DNA of 64,000 bases, taken from Streptomyces verrucosisporus (GTDB lineage Bacteria > Actinomycetota > Actinomycetes > Streptomycetales > Streptomycetaceae). Shown here in pieces: positions 23,958 through 33,579 of the stretch; the stretch's first letter is position 1, and every line of letters begins with the position of its first letter. The translations under genes were made by a program, and so were the position numbers. Location of the stretch: assembly GCF_017114865.1 (NCBI RefSeq), contig NZ_JADEYH010000018.1, positions 1 through 64,000 of the forward strand. Reading direction: 5' to 3'. The notes under the pieces were generated by a model. It was given only the letters and a program-made list of their open reading frames with translations. It made no database searches and was not told the DNA's origin.

Positions 23958-26590
23958 CGGACCGCACCCCGGCACCCGCCCCCGCGTCCACCCCGACCGG
24001 TACGGCGGGCCCCGCCCCGGCCCGTACGACGGCCCTCGCCGTACCCGACCTGTCCCTGGTGGTGCTGGTCGGCACCACGGGCGCGGGCAAGTCCACCTTC
24101 GCCCGCACCCACTTCGCGCCCACCCAGGTCGTCTCCTCCGACTTCTGCCGGGGCCTGGTCGCCGACGACGAGAACGACCAGAGCGCCAGCTCCGACGCCT
24201 TCGACGTACTGCACTACATCACCGGCAAGCGGCTGGCCGCCGGGCGCCTGACCGTGGTGGACGCCACCAACGTGCAGACCGAGGCCCGCCGGCGGCTGGT
24301 GAGGCTGGCCCGCGAGCACGACGTGCTGCCCGTGGCGATCGTCCTGGACGTCCCGGAGCGCGTCTGCGCCGAGCGCAACGCCGCCCGCCCCGACCGCGCG
24401 GACATGCCCGCCCACGTCATCCCGCGCCAGCGGCGCGAACTGCGCCGCTCCCTGCGCTCCCTGGAACGCGAGGGCTTCCGCAAGGTGCACATCCTGCGCG
24501 GGGTGGAGGAGGTGGCCGCCGCCCGGATCGAGCTGGAGCGGCGCTACAACGACCTGCGGCACCTGACCGGCCCGTTCGACATCGTCGGCGACGTCCACGG
24601 CTGCCGTGCCGAGCTGGAGGCCCTGCTGGGCCGGCTCGGCTACGCGGTCGAGCGCGACGCGGCCGGCCGCGCGGTGGACGCGAGCCACCCCGAGGGGCGC
24701 ACCGCCGTCTTCGTCGGCGACCTCGTCGACCGCGGCCCCGACAGCCCCGGGGTGCTGCGCCTGGTCATGGGCATGGTCGCAGCCGGGCACGCGCTGTGCG
24801 TCCCAGGCAACCACGAGAACAAGCTCGGCCGGCACCTGAGGGGCCGCAACGTCCGGCACACCCACGGGCTCGCCGAGACGATCGAGCAGCTGGGGAAGGA
24901 GACCGCCGCCGACCCGGAGTTCCCCGCGCGGGTGGGGGAGTTCATCGGCTCGCTCGTCAGCCACTACGTCCTCGACGGCGGCGCGCTGGTCGTCTGCCAC
25001 GCCGGACTGCCCGAGAAGTACCACGGCCGCACCTCCGGCCGGGTCCGCAGCCACGCCCTGTACGGCGACACCACCGGCGAGACCGACGAGTTCGGCCTGC
25101 CCGTGCGCTACCCGTGGGCCGAGGACTACCGGGGCCGGGCCGCCGTCGTCTACGGCCACACCCCCACCCCGCGCGCGACCTGGCTGAACAACACCATCTG
25201 CCTGGACACCGGCTGCGTCTTCGGCGGCTCCCTGACCGCCCTGCGCTGGCCCGAGCGCGAACTGGTGGACGTCCCCGCCGAGCGGGTCTGGTACGAGCCG
25301 GCGAGACCGCTGACGGCGGACGCGCCCGGCGGGCACGAGGGCCGCCCGCTCGCCCTGGCCGACGTGCACGGCCGCCGTGTGGTGGAGACCCGCCACGCCG
25401 GCCGCGTCGCGGTGCGCGAGGAGAACGCCGCCGCCGCGCTGGAGGTGATGAGCCGCTTCGCGATCGACCCGCGCCTGCTGCCCTACCTCCCGCCGACGAT
25501 GGCGCCCTGCGCCACCTCGAGGCTGGAGGGCTACCTGGAGCACCCGGCCGAGGCGTTCGCCGAGTACCGGTCGGCGGGCGTGGCGGAGGTGGTGTGCGAG
25601 GAGAAGCACATGGGTTCGCGCGCCGTCGCCCTGGTCTGCCGCGACGCGGGCACCGCGGCCGAGCGGTTCGGCGTGACCGGCGGGGAGACGGGCGCGCTCC
25701 ACACCCGCACCGGACGCCCGTTCTTCGACGACCGGGCCGTCACCGAGGAGGTCCTCGCCCGGGTGCGCGCCGCCGCCGACGGCGCCGGGCTGTGGGAGGA
25801 GCTGGACACCGACTGGCTGCTGCTGGACGCCGAGCTGCTGCCCTGGTCGCTGAAGTCGGCCGGGCTGCTGCGGCGGCAGTACGCGGCGGTCGGCGCCGCC
25901 GCCGGAGCCGTCTTCCCCGGTGCGCTGGCCGCCCTGGAGGCGGCGGCCTCCCGGGGCTCGAAGGTGGACGGGCTGCTGGCACGGCAGCGGGAGCGCGCGG
26001 CTGACGCGGCGGCGTTCGCCGAGGCGTACGGCCGCTACTGCCGGCCGGTGGACGGGCTCGACGGCGTGGAACTCGCCCCTTTCCAGATCCTCGCCGTCCG
26101 CGGCCGCAGCCTGGCCGCCGTACCGCACGTCGACCAGCTCGCCTGGCTGGACCGCCTGGCCGGCGCCGACGGCACCGGGCTGCTGCGCCGCACCGGGCGC
26201 CTGGTGGTGGACACCGGCGACGAGGCGTCCGTCGCGGCGGGCACCGACTGGTGGCTGGAGCTGACGGAGGCCGGGGGCGAGGGCATGGTCGTCAAGCCGC
26301 TGGACGCCCTGGTGCGCGGCCCGGACGGGCGGCTGGTCCAGCCGGGCGTCAAGTGCCGGGGACGGGAGTACCTGCGGATCGTCTACGGCCCGGAGTACGC
26401 CCGCGAGGAGAACCTGCGGCGGTTGCGGGAACGCCACCTGGGCCACAAGCGCTCCCTGGCCCTGCGCGAGTACGCCCTCGGCCTGGAGGCGCTGGACCGG
26501 CTGGCTGACGGCGAGCCGCTGTGGCGGGTGCACGAGGCGGTCTTCGCCGTCCTCGCCCTGGAGTCCGAGCCGGTCGACCCCAGGCTGTGA
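23954..26590 (+). CDS. pnkp: Polynucleotide kinase-phosphatase-ligase Pnkp (RNA repair)
   Basis: An 878-residue three-domain RNA-end-healing enzyme. The kinase has P-loop GTTGAGKST near 39-47; the 2',3' phosphatase is a binuclear metallophosphoesterase (VGDVHGC near 209, GDLVDRGPDSP near 255, PGNHENK near 285); the C-terminal adenylyltransferase/ligase carries nucleotidyl lysine in VCEEKHMGSRA near 551 and later GGEGMVVKPLD. With Hen1 it repairs RNAs such as tRNAs cleaved by ribotoxins. All active sites look intact. The gene overlaps hen1 by ATGA. The N-terminal 30 residues are Pro/Ala-rich and additional to the usual start. The neighbouring genes are metabolic, so the pair may be ancestral rather than part of the defence island at 46-64 kb. 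Confidence 0.95.
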   Translation: MTDRTPAPAPASTPTGTAGPAPARTTALAVPDLSLVVLVGTTGAGKSTFARTHFAPTQVVSSDFCRGLVADDENDQSASSDAFDVLHYITGKRLAAGRLTVVDATNVQTEARRRLVRLAREHDVLPVAIVLDVPERVCAERNAARPDRADMPAHVIPRQRRELRRSLRSLEREGFRKVHILRGVEEVAAARIELERRYNDLRHLTGPFDIVGDVHGCRAELEALLGRLGYAVERDAAGRAVDASHPEGRTAVFVGDLVDRGPDSPGVLRLVMGMVAAGHALCVPGNHENKLGRHLRGRNVRHTHGLAETIEQLGKETAADPEFPARVGEFIGSLVSHYVLDGGALVVCHAGLPEKYHGRTSGRVRSHALYGDTTGETDEFGLPVRYPWAEDYRGRAAVVYGHTPTPRATWLNNTICLDTGCVFGGSLTALRWPERELVDVPAERVWYEPARPLTADAPGGHEGRPLALADVHGRRVVETRHAGRVAVREENAAAALEVMSRFAIDPRLLPYLPPTMAPCATSRLEGYLEHPAEAFAEYRSAGVAEVVCEEKHMGSRAVALVCRDAGTAAERFGVTGGETGALHTRTGRPFFDDRAVTEEVLARVRAAADGAGLWEELDTDWLLLDAELLPWSLKSAGLLRRQYAAVGAAAGAVFPGALAALEAAASRGSKVDGLLARQRERAADAAAFAEAYGRYCRPVDGLDGVELAPFQILAVRGRSLAAVPHVDQLAWLDRLAGADGTGLLRRTGRLVVDTGDEASVAAGTDWWLELTEAGGEGMVVKPLDALVRGPDGRLVQPGVKCRGREYLRIVYGPEYAREENLRRLRERHLGHKRSLALREYALGLEALDRLADGEPLWRVHEAVFAVLALESEPVDPRL

Positions 26591-26668
26591 CCGCGGCTCC
26601 GGCCGCCGGGCCGGGGGCCGGACGGTGCGCCGGGGTGTAGCCGCCCGGCTCGGGGTGAGGATGGTGGC

Positions 26669-27937
26669 ATGGGATTCCACGTCGACTCCGAGACCGGGCG
26701 GCTGCGCCGCGTCATCCTGCACCGTCCCGACCTGGAACTGAAACGGCTCACCCCGACCAACCGGGACGACCTGCTCTTCGACGACGTGCTGTGGGTGCGG
26801 CGGGCCCGCCAGGAACACGACGGCTTCGCCGACGTCCTGCGCGACCGGGGCGTGGAGGTCCACCTGTTCGGCGACCTGCTGGCGGAGTCGCTGGAGGTCC
26901 CCGCGGCCCGCGCGTTCGTCCTGGACCGAACCTTCCACGAGAAGGAGTACGGGCCGCTGGCCGCCGACCACCTGCGGGCCGTCTTCGACGAGATGTCCGG
27001 AGCGGAGCTGGCCGAGGCGCTGGTGGGCGGGATGACCAAGCGCGAGTACCTGGAGCGGCACCCCGAACCGGTCTCGGTACGCTTCCACGTGATGGACCTG
27101 GACGACTTCCTGGTCGCCCCGCTGCCCAACCACCTGTTCACCCGCGACACCTCCGCCTGGATCTACGACGGGGTGTCCATCAACGCCATGCGCTGGCCGG
27201 CCCGGCAGCGCGAGACGATCCACTTCGAGGCGATCTACCACCACCACCCGCTGTTCGCCGCAGCCTCCGGCGCACCCGGCTCCCCGGAGCCCGGCGCCCC
27301 GGAGAGCAAGGGTTTCCACGTCTGGTCCGAGGGTCAGGGCGCCTACCCCTCCACCATCGAGGGCGGGGACGTGCTGGTCATCGGAGGCGGCGCGGTGCTC
27401 ATCGGGATGAGCGAGCGCACCACTCCGCAGGCGGTGGAGATGCTCGCCCAGGGCCTGTTCGCGGCGGGCTCGGCCCGCACCATCGTGGCCCTGGACATGC
27501 CCAAGAAGCGCGCCCTGATGCACCTGGACACGGTGATGACGATGGTCGACGGCGACACCTTCACCCAGTACGCGGGCCTGGGCATGCTCCGCTCCTACAC
27601 CATCGAGCCCGGCGCTGCCGAGTCGGAGCTGAAGGTCACCGACCACCCGCCCGAGCACATGCACCGCGCCATCGCCGCGGCCCTCGGCCTGGACGGCATC
27701 CGGGTGCTCACCGCGACCCAGGACGTGCACGCGGCCGAGCGCGAGCAGTGGGACGACGGCTGCAACGTGCTGGCCGTCGAACCGGGGGTGGTCATCGCCT
27801 ACGAGCGCAACGTCACCACCAACACGCATCTGCGCAAGCGCGGGATCGAGGTCATCACGATCCCCGGCAGCGAGCTGGGCCGGGGCCGGGGCGGGCCGCG
27901 CTGCATGAGCTGCCCGGTCGAGCGCGACGCGGTGTAG
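26669..27937 (+). CDS. arcA: Arginine deiminase
   Basis: A 422-residue guanidino-group hydrolase converting arginine to citrulline and ammonia. The N-terminal [20 protein letters not shown], the FTRDTSAWI loop, [14 protein letters not shown], the [10 protein letters not shown] catalytic His/Asp region and the nucleophilic cysteine in [13 protein letters not shown] near the end are all present. It lies upstream of an ornithine carbamoyltransferase gene in the same orientation, as in the arginine deiminase pathway, but 189 bp apart and with a separate ARG-box-like promoter for the second gene. Carbamate kinase and an ArcD antiporter are not next to it, so citrulline/ornithine interconversion rather than a full ATP-yielding pathway is supported. 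Confidence 0.95.
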   Translation: MGFHVDSETGRLRRVILHRPDLELKRLTPTNRDDLLFDDVLWVRRARQEHDGFADVLRDRGVEVHLFGDLLAESLEVPAARAFVLDRTFHEKEYGPLAADHLRAVFDEMSGAELAEALVGGMTKREYLERHPEPVSVRFHVMDLDDFLVAPLPNHLFTRDTSAWIYDGVSINAMRWPARQRETIHFEAIYHHHPLFAAASGAPGSPEPGAPESKGFHVWSEGQGAYPSTIEGGDVLVIGGGAVLIGMSERTTPQAVEMLAQGLFAAGSARTIVALDMPKKRALMHLDTVMTMVDGDTFTQYAGLGMLRSYTIEPGAAESELKVTDHPPEHMHRAIAAALGLDGIRVLTATQDVHAAEREQWDDGCNVLAVEPGVVIAYERNVTTNTHLRKRGIEVITIPGSELGRGRGGPRCMSCPVERDAV

Positions 27938-28047
27938 GCGCGGGCGCGGGCGCTGGGGAGGCCGGGGGAGAGCACGGGCGCGGCGGGGGAAGGGCGCGGG
28001 AGCGGAGACGCCCGTACGGGTACGGTCCGGGCACGAGGACACCCCTC

Positions 28048-28077
28048 TCTGCATAGAGATGCGAATGCTCGTATAGA
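28048..28077 (+). promoter_or_regulatory. ARG-box-like operator overlapping a promoter
   Basis: TCTGCATAGAGATGCGAA (28048-28065) resembles the 18-bp ArgR ARG box (TNTGAATWWWWATTCANW); GCAT-AGAG-ATGC is its symmetric core. TATAGA at 28072-28077 is a good -10 hexamer, and the box covers the -35 region. Start of the carbamoyltransferase gene is 50 bases further. The local drop in GC supports a promoter. ArgR repression in arginine-rich conditions is the inference. Confidence 0.6.
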
Positions 28078-28126
28078 CTTCCAGCTTTCCCGCCGTATCC
28101 GACGCGACAGTCCCCAGGAGACCTCC

Positions 28127-29131
28127 ATGGCGATCGATCTCACTGGCCGCCACTTCCTCAAGGAGCTGGACTTCACCCCCGAGGAGTTCCGCCACCTGAT
28201 CGAGCTGGCCGCCGAGCTGAAGGCGGCCCGGGGGGCGGGCACCGAGGAGCAGCGGCTGCGCGGACGCGGCATCGCGCTGATCTTCGAGAAGACCTCCACC
28301 CGCACCCGCTGCGCCTTCGAGACCGCCGCCGCCCAGCAGGGCGCCCACACCACCTACCTCGACCCGTCCGGCTCCCAGATCGGCCACAAGGAGTCGGTAC
28401 GCGACACCGCCCGGGTGCTGGGGCGGATGTACGACGCGATCGAGTACCGGGGCAGCAGCCAGGACGCGGTGGAGGAACTGGCGGCCCACGCCGGCGTCCC
28501 CGTCTACAACGGGCTCACCGACGACTGGCACCCCACCCAGATGCTCGCCGACGCGCTCACCATGACCGAGCACTGCGACAAGCCGCTGACGCGGACCGCC
28601 TACGCCTACCTCGGCGACGCCCGCAACAACATGGGCAACTCCTATCTGGTCACCGGCGCCCTGCTCGGCATGGACGTGCGCATCGCGGCACCGCGGAGCC
28701 TGTGGCCCGAGGAGCCGGTGATCGCCGCCGCCCGCTCCCTGGCGAAGACCACCGGCGCGCGCGTCACCCTCACCGAGAAGGTCGAGGAGGGTGTGCTGGG
28801 GGCTGACTTCGTCGCCACCGACGTGTGGGTGTCGATGGGCGAGCCCAAGGAGGTCTGGGAGGAGCGCATCGAGCTGCTGCGGCCGTACGCCGTCACCATG
28901 GACGTCCTGCGCGCCACCGGCAACCCGCGCGTCCGCTTCCTGCACTGCCTGCCGGCCTTCCACGACCTGGGCACGGCAGTGGGCCGGGAGATCCACCAGC
29001 GGTACGGCCTGGAGTCGCTGGAGGTGACGGACGAGGTGTTCGAGTCGGAGCACTCGGTGGTCTTCGACGAGGCGGAGAACCGCATGCACACCATCAAGGC
29101 GGTCATGGTCGCCACCCTCGCGGGGGCGTAG
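28127..29131 (+). CDS. argF: Ornithine carbamoyltransferase
   Basis: A 334-residue enzyme joining ornithine and carbamoyl phosphate to citrulline, or the reverse phosphorolysis in arginine catabolism. The carbamoyl-phosphate loop [13 protein letters not shown], the [12 protein letters not shown] segment and the ornithine-binding [10 protein letters not shown] are intact. AGGAGA lies nine bases before the ATG at 28127. The long N-terminus and 334-residue size fit the ArgF/ArcB long class. Association with arginine deiminase suggests the catabolic direction (arcB), whereas the ARG-box-like promoter suggests biosynthetic control (argF); sequence alone does not decide. Confidence 0.95.
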   Translation: MAIDLTGRHFLKELDFTPEEFRHLIELAAELKAARGAGTEEQRLRGRGIALIFEKTSTRTRCAFETAAAQQGAHTTYLDPSGSQIGHKESVRDTARVLGRMYDAIEYRGSSQDAVEELAAHAGVPVYNGLTDDWHPTQMLADALTMTEHCDKPLTRTAYAYLGDARNNMGNSYLVTGALLGMDVRIAAPRSLWPEEPVIAAARSLAKTTGARVTLTEKVEEGVLGADFVATDVWVSMGEPKEVWEERIELLRPYAVTMDVLRATGNPRVRFLHCLPAFHDLGTAVGREIHQRYGLESLEVTDEVFESEHSVVFDEAENRMHTIKAVMVATLAGA

Positions 29132-29291
29132 GGGCTGCCACCCCCGCGGGGGCGTAGGACGCTGCCGCTTTCGCTGGGCGCGGGGGCCCCGTCCTCGCGA
29201 GGGCATGGTGCTCACCGCGGGCGCACGGGCATTGTCAGAGGGTGCGCCTAGGGTTCGAGGCGACACCCGCCGTCCTGCCCGGAAGGCCCCC

Positions 29292-29996
29292 ATGCCCGCC
29301 CAGCGAACCCCGCGCCCCCGGCGCACACCCCCCGCCCCGCCGACTCCACGGGAGCTGGCCGACCTGCCCTACGCGCAGTACCTCCGGCCGTTCGACGGCG
29401 GCGGGCGGCTGGAGCGGGAGCGCACCTACGACACCGTCCACTTCGACGGGGACGGCTTCCACGGCGCGGACGCCGGCGGCGCCGGCTTCATGGAGTCCGC
29501 CTTCACCTCGGTCGGGTTCGAGGGCGGTCGCTACCGGCGGGCGCGCTTCAACGACGTGTGGCTGCACACCGTGCGGTGGGTGGGCGCCGACCTGGCCGAG
29601 ACCGACTGGACGGACACCGAGGCCGTCTCCGGCGCCCTGGCCGGGGTGGAGGCGTTCGAGGCGCGGATGCGCCGCGTGACGTTCTTCAACTGCAAGCTCG
29701 ACTCGGTCAACCTCCGCGCCGCGCGCCTGCGCGACGTGTACTTCGTGGACTGTCTGCTGCGCGATGTGGACTTCGGCGAGGCGGCCCTGGAGGGCGTGGC
29801 GTTCCCCGGCTCGGTCCTGGACGGGGTGCGGCTGGAGAAGGCGAGGCTCACGCGGGTCGATCTGCGCGACGCGGCCGGGCTGGGGATCGCGGCGGGCCAC
29901 GACTCGCTCAGGGGCGCGATCGTCGGCCCGGCGCAACTGCTGGACCTCGCCCCCGCCCTCGCACGGGCGCTGGGCATCGAGGTCCGCGACGACTGA
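29292..29996 (+). CDS. Pentapeptide-repeat protein
   Basis: A 234-residue protein whose middle (about 45-210) is built of degenerate A(D/N)LxX five-residue turns: VRWVGADLAETDW, CKLDSVNLRAARLRDVYFVDC, LLRDVDFGEAALEGVAF, VRLEKARLTRVDLRDA. Such repeats fold as a right-handed quadrilateral beta-helix; some members mimic DNA and protect gyrase. Here the repeats are irregular and the N-terminal 25 residues are Pro/Arg-rich. GGAAGG is five bases before the ATG at 29292. The function cannot be deduced. It precedes a drug-type ABC transporter after a 234-bp spacer containing a tandem repeat. Confidence 0.8.
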   Translation: MPAQRTPRPRRTPPAPPTPRELADLPYAQYLRPFDGGGRLERERTYDTVHFDGDGFHGADAGGAGFMESAFTSVGFEGGRYRRARFNDVWLHTVRWVGADLAETDWTDTEAVSGALAGVEAFEARMRRVTFFNCKLDSVNLRAARLRDVYFVDCLLRDVDFGEAALEGVAFPGSVLDGVRLEKARLTRVDLRDAAGLGIAAGHDSLRGAIVGPAQLLDLAPALARALGIEVRDD

Positions 29997-30050
29997 GGAC
30001 GACCGAGGAGGCGCACCGTGCCCGCACATCCGTTACGACCCCGCCGACCG

Positions 30051-30131
30051 GGGAGACCCGGAACCTCCGGGAGATCCGGGAGATCCGGGAGACCCGGGAG
30101 ACCTGGGACATCCGGAAGATCCGGGAGATCC
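30051..30131. repeat. Nine tandem 9-bp repeats
   Basis: Nine head-to-tail units with consensus GGGAGATCC (variants GGGAGACCC, GGGAGACCT, GGGACATCC, GGAAGATCC) fill 81 bp between the pentapeptide gene and the ABC ATPase gene. Being a multiple of three, the array keeps any reading frame open but is unlikely to be translated, because the ATPase start is downstream at 30231. Too short and regular for CRISPR; a replication-slippage minisatellite. Confidence 0.8.
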
Positions 30132-30230
30132 GGCGGGGGAGATCCCCGGGAAGCGATGAGTCCGGCGCCCCCGGACGGTCCGAAGGCCGAGAGAGAAAAC
30201 GGAACCGACGAGCGACGAGGACGACGGAGC

Positions 30231-31247
30231 ATGGGCGAGAGCGCATCCGGCCTGGCGATCGAGACATCCGGGCTGGTCAAGGTGTTCGGGGAGACCCGCG
30301 CGGTGGACGGCGTGGACCTCGCCGTCCCGGCGGGCACGGTCTACGGGGTCCTCGGCCCCAACGGGGCGGGCAAGACCACCACGGTCAAGATGCTCGCCAC
30401 CCTGCTGCGCCCCGACGGCGGCCGGGCCCGGGTCTTCGGGCACGACGTGCTGCACGAGGCCGACGCCGTGCGTGCCCGGGTGAGCCTGACCGGGCAGTAC
30501 GCCTCGGTGGACGAGGACCTGACCGGCGCGGAGAACCTGGTCCTGCTGGGCAGGCTGCTGGGCCACCGCAAGCCCGCCGCCCGGCGGCGGGCCGAGCAGC
30601 TGCTGGAGGCCTTCGGGCTCGCCGAGGCGGCGGGCAAACAGGTCAAGAACTACTCGGGCGGCATGCGGCGCCGCATCGACATCGCCGCGTCCATCCTCAA
30701 CACCCCCGACCTGCTCTTCCTGGACGAGCCGACCACCGGCCTGGACCCGCGCAGCCGCAACCAGGTGTGGGACATCGTGCGGGCGGTGGTGGCCCGGGGC
30801 ACCACGGTGCTGCTGACCACCCAGTACCTCGACGAGGCCGACCAGCTCGCCTCCCGCATCGCCGTCATCGACCACGGCAAGGTCATCGCCGAGGGCACCA
30901 AGGGCGAGCTGAAGGCATCGGTGGGCGCCGGCGCGGTGCATCTGCGGCTGCGGGACGCCGAGCGGCGGCCCGAGGCCGAGCGGCTGCTCGCCCGCGTCCT
31001 GGAGGCGCGGATCCAGCTCGACCCCGACCCGGTGGCCCTGACCGCCCGCGTCGGCCTGCACGGCGACGGCGCGGGAGCGGCGGAGCAGGCCTCCCGGGCG
31101 CTGGCGGAACTGGCCCGCTCCGGCATCATCGTCGACACCTTCTCGCTGGGCCAGCCCAGTCTGGACGAGGTATTCCTCGCCCTCACCGACCGCCCCGCCG
31201 CCCGTACCGGCGCGTCCGCGAACGAGGAAGAGGAGATCCCGGCATGA
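30231..31247 (+). CDS. ABC transporter ATP-binding protein (DrrA type)
   Basis: A 338-residue ATPase of the daunorubicin-resistance (DrrA) class. Walker A is [14 protein letters not shown], the signature is [14 protein letters not shown], Walker B is [15 protein letters not shown], with the D-loop and switch His region following. After the ATPase core (about 1-225) comes the DrrA-type C-terminal extension (about 235-325, ending [16 protein letters not shown]). The ATG at 30231 is chosen by conservation; the open frame upstream runs through the 9-bp repeats. It overlaps the permease gene by ATGA. Substrate is unknown; lipophilic drugs or lipids are typical. Confidence 0.93.
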   Translation: MGESASGLAIETSGLVKVFGETRAVDGVDLAVPAGTVYGVLGPNGAGKTTTVKMLATLLRPDGGRARVFGHDVLHEADAVRARVSLTGQYASVDEDLTGAENLVLLGRLLGHRKPAARRRAEQLLEAFGLAEAAGKQVKNYSGGMRRRIDIAASILNTPDLLFLDEPTTGLDPRSRNQVWDIVRAVVARGTTVLLTTQYLDEADQLASRIAVIDHGKVIAEGTKGELKASVGAGAVHLRLRDAERRPEAERLLARVLEARIQLDPDPVALTARVGLHGDGAGAAEQASRALAELARSGIIVDTFSLGQPSLDEVFLALTDRPAARTGASANEEEEIPA

Positions 31248-32107
31248 GCACCGCCACGACCCGCGGACAGCGCACCGGAGAGGTCGGCGAGCCGGCCCCC
31301 GCGGCGGCCGACGCCCTGGCAGGCCTGCTGGTCTCCGGGGAGCGCCCGCCCCGCCCAAGCGCCTGGGCCGCCTCCGCCGCCTTCGGATGGCGGGCGGTGC
31401 TGAAGATCAAGCACGTGCCCGAGCAGCTCTTCGACGTCACCGTCTTCCCGGTGATGATGGTGCTGATGTTCACCTACCTCTTCGGGGGCGCGCTGGCCGG
31501 ATCGACCGACCAGTACGTGCAGTTCCTGCTGCCGGGCATCCTGGTGATGAACATCGTGATGATCACCATGTACACCGGTGTGGCGGTCAACATAGACATC
31601 GCCAAGGGCGTCTTCGACCGGTTCCGCACCCTGCCGGTCTGGCGCCCCTCGGCGATGGTCGGCTATCTGCTCGGCGACATGCTGCGCTACACCATCGCCT
31701 GCGCGGTGATGCTGGCCCTCGGCCTGGTGCTGGGCTTCCGCCCGGCCGGCGGCGTGCCCGGAGTGGCGGCCGGGGTGGCGCTGCTGATCGTCTTCGCGTT
31801 CGCCTTCTCGTGGATCTGGACGATGTTCGGCCTGATGCTGCGCACCGAGAAGTCGGTGATGGGCGTCAGCATGATGGTGATCTTTCCGCTGACGTTCCTC
31901 AGCAACGTCTTCGTCGACCCGTCCACCATGCCCGGCTGGCTCCAGGCCTTCGTCAACAACAGCCCCGTGACCCATCTGGCCTCGGCGGTGCGCGCACTGA
32001 TGGCGGGCGACTGGCCCGCCACCGAGATCGCCTGGTCGCTGGGGTGGGGCGCGGTGCTGGTGGCCGTCTTCGGAACGGCCACCATGCGCCTGTACAACCG
32101 CAAGTGA
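31244..32107 (+). CDS. ABC-2 type permease (DrrB type)
   Basis: A 287-residue membrane subunit for the preceding ATPase. After a 45-residue cytoplasmic N-terminus, about six hydrophobic segments can be read (near 65-85, 95-120, 145-165, 170-195, 205-230 and 258-280). The landmarks [29 protein letters not shown] and [20 protein letters not shown] are typical of DrrB and related ABC-2 permeases. Start overlaps the ATPase stop. A strong bidirectional hairpin follows. Confidence 0.93.
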   Translation: MSTATTRGQRTGEVGEPAPAAADALAGLLVSGERPPRPSAWAASAAFGWRAVLKIKHVPEQLFDVTVFPVMMVLMFTYLFGGALAGSTDQYVQFLLPGILVMNIVMITMYTGVAVNIDIAKGVFDRFRTLPVWRPSAMVGYLLGDMLRYTIACAVMLALGLVLGFRPAGGVPGVAAGVALLIVFAFAFSWIWTMFGLMLRTEKSVMGVSMMVIFPLTFLSNVFVDPSTMPGWLQAFVNNSPVTHLASAVRALMAGDWPATEIAWSLGWGAVLVAVFGTATMRLYNRK

Positions 32108-32115
32108 GTTCCGCG

Positions 32116-32167
32116 CCGCCCCCGGACGGAGGGGAGAGGCCTCAGCCCCCCTCCGCCCAGGGGGCGG
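32116..32167. terminator. Bidirectional terminator between convergent genes
   Basis: Outer arms CCGCCCCC (32116-32123) and GGGGGCGG (32160-32167) and inner arms GGAGGGG (32128-32134) and CCCCTCC (32148-32154) form an interrupted stem. It begins nine bases after the permease stop and covers the stop codon of the convergent PEP-mutase-like gene. Confidence 0.65.
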
Positions 32168-32969
32168 TCAGGGCGCAGGTCTCGTCGTAGGTGGGCAGCG
32201 GCGGGGGCGGGGCGGCCGGGTCGGCGAGGGAGGCGGCCAGCTCCACGGCCCGCTGGAGGGCGGCGCGGAACAGCAGCGACCCCAGGCTGATCCGGGCCGC
32301 GCCGAGCTCGGCCAGCCGCTCGCGGGCGGGGCCGCCGGGGGAGTACAGGACGTTCAGCGGCACGTCGAGCTCGCCCGCCAGCGCCCGGATGCCGTCCTCG
32401 TCGGTGAGGCCGGGCACGAAGACGCCGTCCGCCCCGGCCTCCCGGTAGGCGCGGGCCCGGCGGGACGCGGCGGCCGTGGTGGGGTCGGCGGCCAGCCAGT
32501 GGGTGTCGGTGCGGGCGTTGACGAACAGCGCCGGGGCGGCCTCCTTGACGGCCGTGATCTTCTCCGCGTGGTGCGCCGGGTCGGCCAGGCGCCCGCCGGG
32601 CAGACCGTCCTCCAGGTTCACCCCGGCCACCCCCGCCCTGGCCAGCTCCCGTGCCAGGCGGGCGACCTGCGCGGGGTCCTCGCAGAACCCGCCCTCGACG
32701 TCCACGCTGACGGGCACCGGCAGCCGTGCCAGCCGCCGCCCCAGCGCCAGGGTCCGCTCCCGCGTGGCCCCCGCGGCGTCGGGCAGTCCGGCCGCGGCGG
32801 CAACGCCCAGGCTGCTGGTCCCGACGGCGGGGAAGCCGTGCGCGGCCAGGGCGGCGGCCGAGGCGTGGTCCCAGGCACAGGGCAGCAGCAGCGGCCGCCC
32901 GCGGCGGTGCAGCGCGCGGAAGGCGGCGGACGCGGCGGAGTCGACGGATGCGGCGGACGTGTTCACCAT
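32142..32969 (-). CDS. Isocitrate lyase/PEP mutase superfamily protein
   Basis: A 275-residue TIM-barrel enzyme. Landmarks: LLLPCAWDHASAAALAAHG and GTSSLGVAAAAGLPD at the start, the Mg2+-binding SVDVEGGFCEDPA, AGVNLEDGLPGG, and VNARTDTHWLA. The lyase cysteine motif of isocitrate lyase (KKCGH) is absent, so a phosphonomutase-like or 2-methylisocitrate-lyase-like C-C or P-C bond reaction on a small oxo acid is more likely. GGGGAG lies six bases before the ATG at 32969. No phosphonate genes adjoin it, so substrate is open. Confidence 0.88.
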   Translation of the reverse strand: MVNTSAASVDSAASAAFRALHRRGRPLLLPCAWDHASAAALAAHGFPAVGTSSLGVAAAAGLPDAAGATRERTLALGRRLARLPVPVSVDVEGGFCEDPAQVARLARELARAGVAGVNLEDGLPGGRLADPAHHAEKITAVKEAAPALFVNARTDTHWLAADPTTAAASRRARAYREAGADGVFVPGLTDEDGIRALAGELDVPLNVLYSPGGPARERLAELGAARISLGSLLFRAALQRAVELAASLADPAAPPPPLPTYDETCALTAPWAEGG

Positions 32970-33021
32970 GGACGGCTCCCCTCTCCCACGACGCCCTCTC
33001 CGGCGCCGGTCCCTGCGGGGC

Positions 33022-33579
33022 TCAGCCCAGGGCGGAGGTGTCCAGCTCCACCGCGAACGGCTCGGGCAGCCGTACGGGCGTGCCGAACGGATGCGGCCCC
33101 TCCACCCGGGTGTAGCCGAGTTCGCCCGGCTCGGCGAAGAGCGTGCAGGCCCGCTCCTGCCGGTCGACCAGCAGGTACAGCGGCGCTCCGTACTCGGCGT
33201 AGCGGCGGCGCTTGGCGGTGCGGTCGGTATCGGCGTTCGACTCGGAGGTGACCTCGACCACCAGCAGTGTCTGGTCCGGAAGCAGGGCGCCCGCCCCCTT
33301 GGCCAGGTCCCGGGGGACGACGGCCAGATCCGGCACGTACCAGTTGCTGCTTCCGGGCAGATCCAGGTTGCCCGATCCCGCGACACAGCCGAGCCGCCGT
33401 ACGGCCGGGCCGATCTGCTCGCGGACGACGTCCGCCGCGGCCTCGTGGTCCCAACTCGGTGACACCGGCTCGATGACCCCCTCCACGATCTGCACCCGGT
33501 CCCCCCGGATGTGCTGGATCGCGTACTTCAGCGCTGTTTCCGGGTCGGCGGCTGCATACGAGTGCGACTGGGCGCTCAT
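33022..33579 (-). CDS. Uma2 family (DUF820) putative endonuclease
   Basis: A 185-residue PD-(D/E)XK-fold protein of the Uma2 family. The nuclease core reads YVPDLAVV, then TLLVVEVTSES (the D and E of the motif), followed by RTAKRRRYAEYGAPLYLLVD. An ATG at 33579 with GGAGG four bases upstream marks an independent start. The reading frame is nevertheless open upstream into the ArsR-like regulator (see next entry). Uma2 proteins are very numerous in actinobacteria and cyanobacteria; their role is unproven. It might act with the regulator or stand alone. Confidence 0.85.
   Translation of the reverse strand: MSAQSHSYAAADPETALKYAIQHIRGDRVQIVEGVIEPVSPSWDHEAAADVVREQIGPAVRRLGCVAGSGNLDLPGSSNWYVPDLAVVPRDLAKGAGALLPDQTLLVVEVTSESNADTDRTAKRRRYAEYGAPLYLLVDRQERACTLFAEPGELGYTRVEGPHPFGTPVRLPEPFAVELDTSALG

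Noticed and set aside
29122-29160. Direct repeat of CGCGGGGGCGTAGG around the carbamoyltransferase stop as an attachment site
   Set aside because: Only 14 bp, adjacent copies, no integrase and no cargo; local slippage is the simpler explanation.
23807-29326. A leftward open frame of about 1,800 codons crossing Hen1, Pnkp and the arginine genes
   Set aside because: It is antisense to four well-supported genes; lack of stops reflects high GC at third positions only.
30051-30131. CRISPR array
   Set aside because: Units are 9 bp, contiguous and without spacers; no cas genes in the window.
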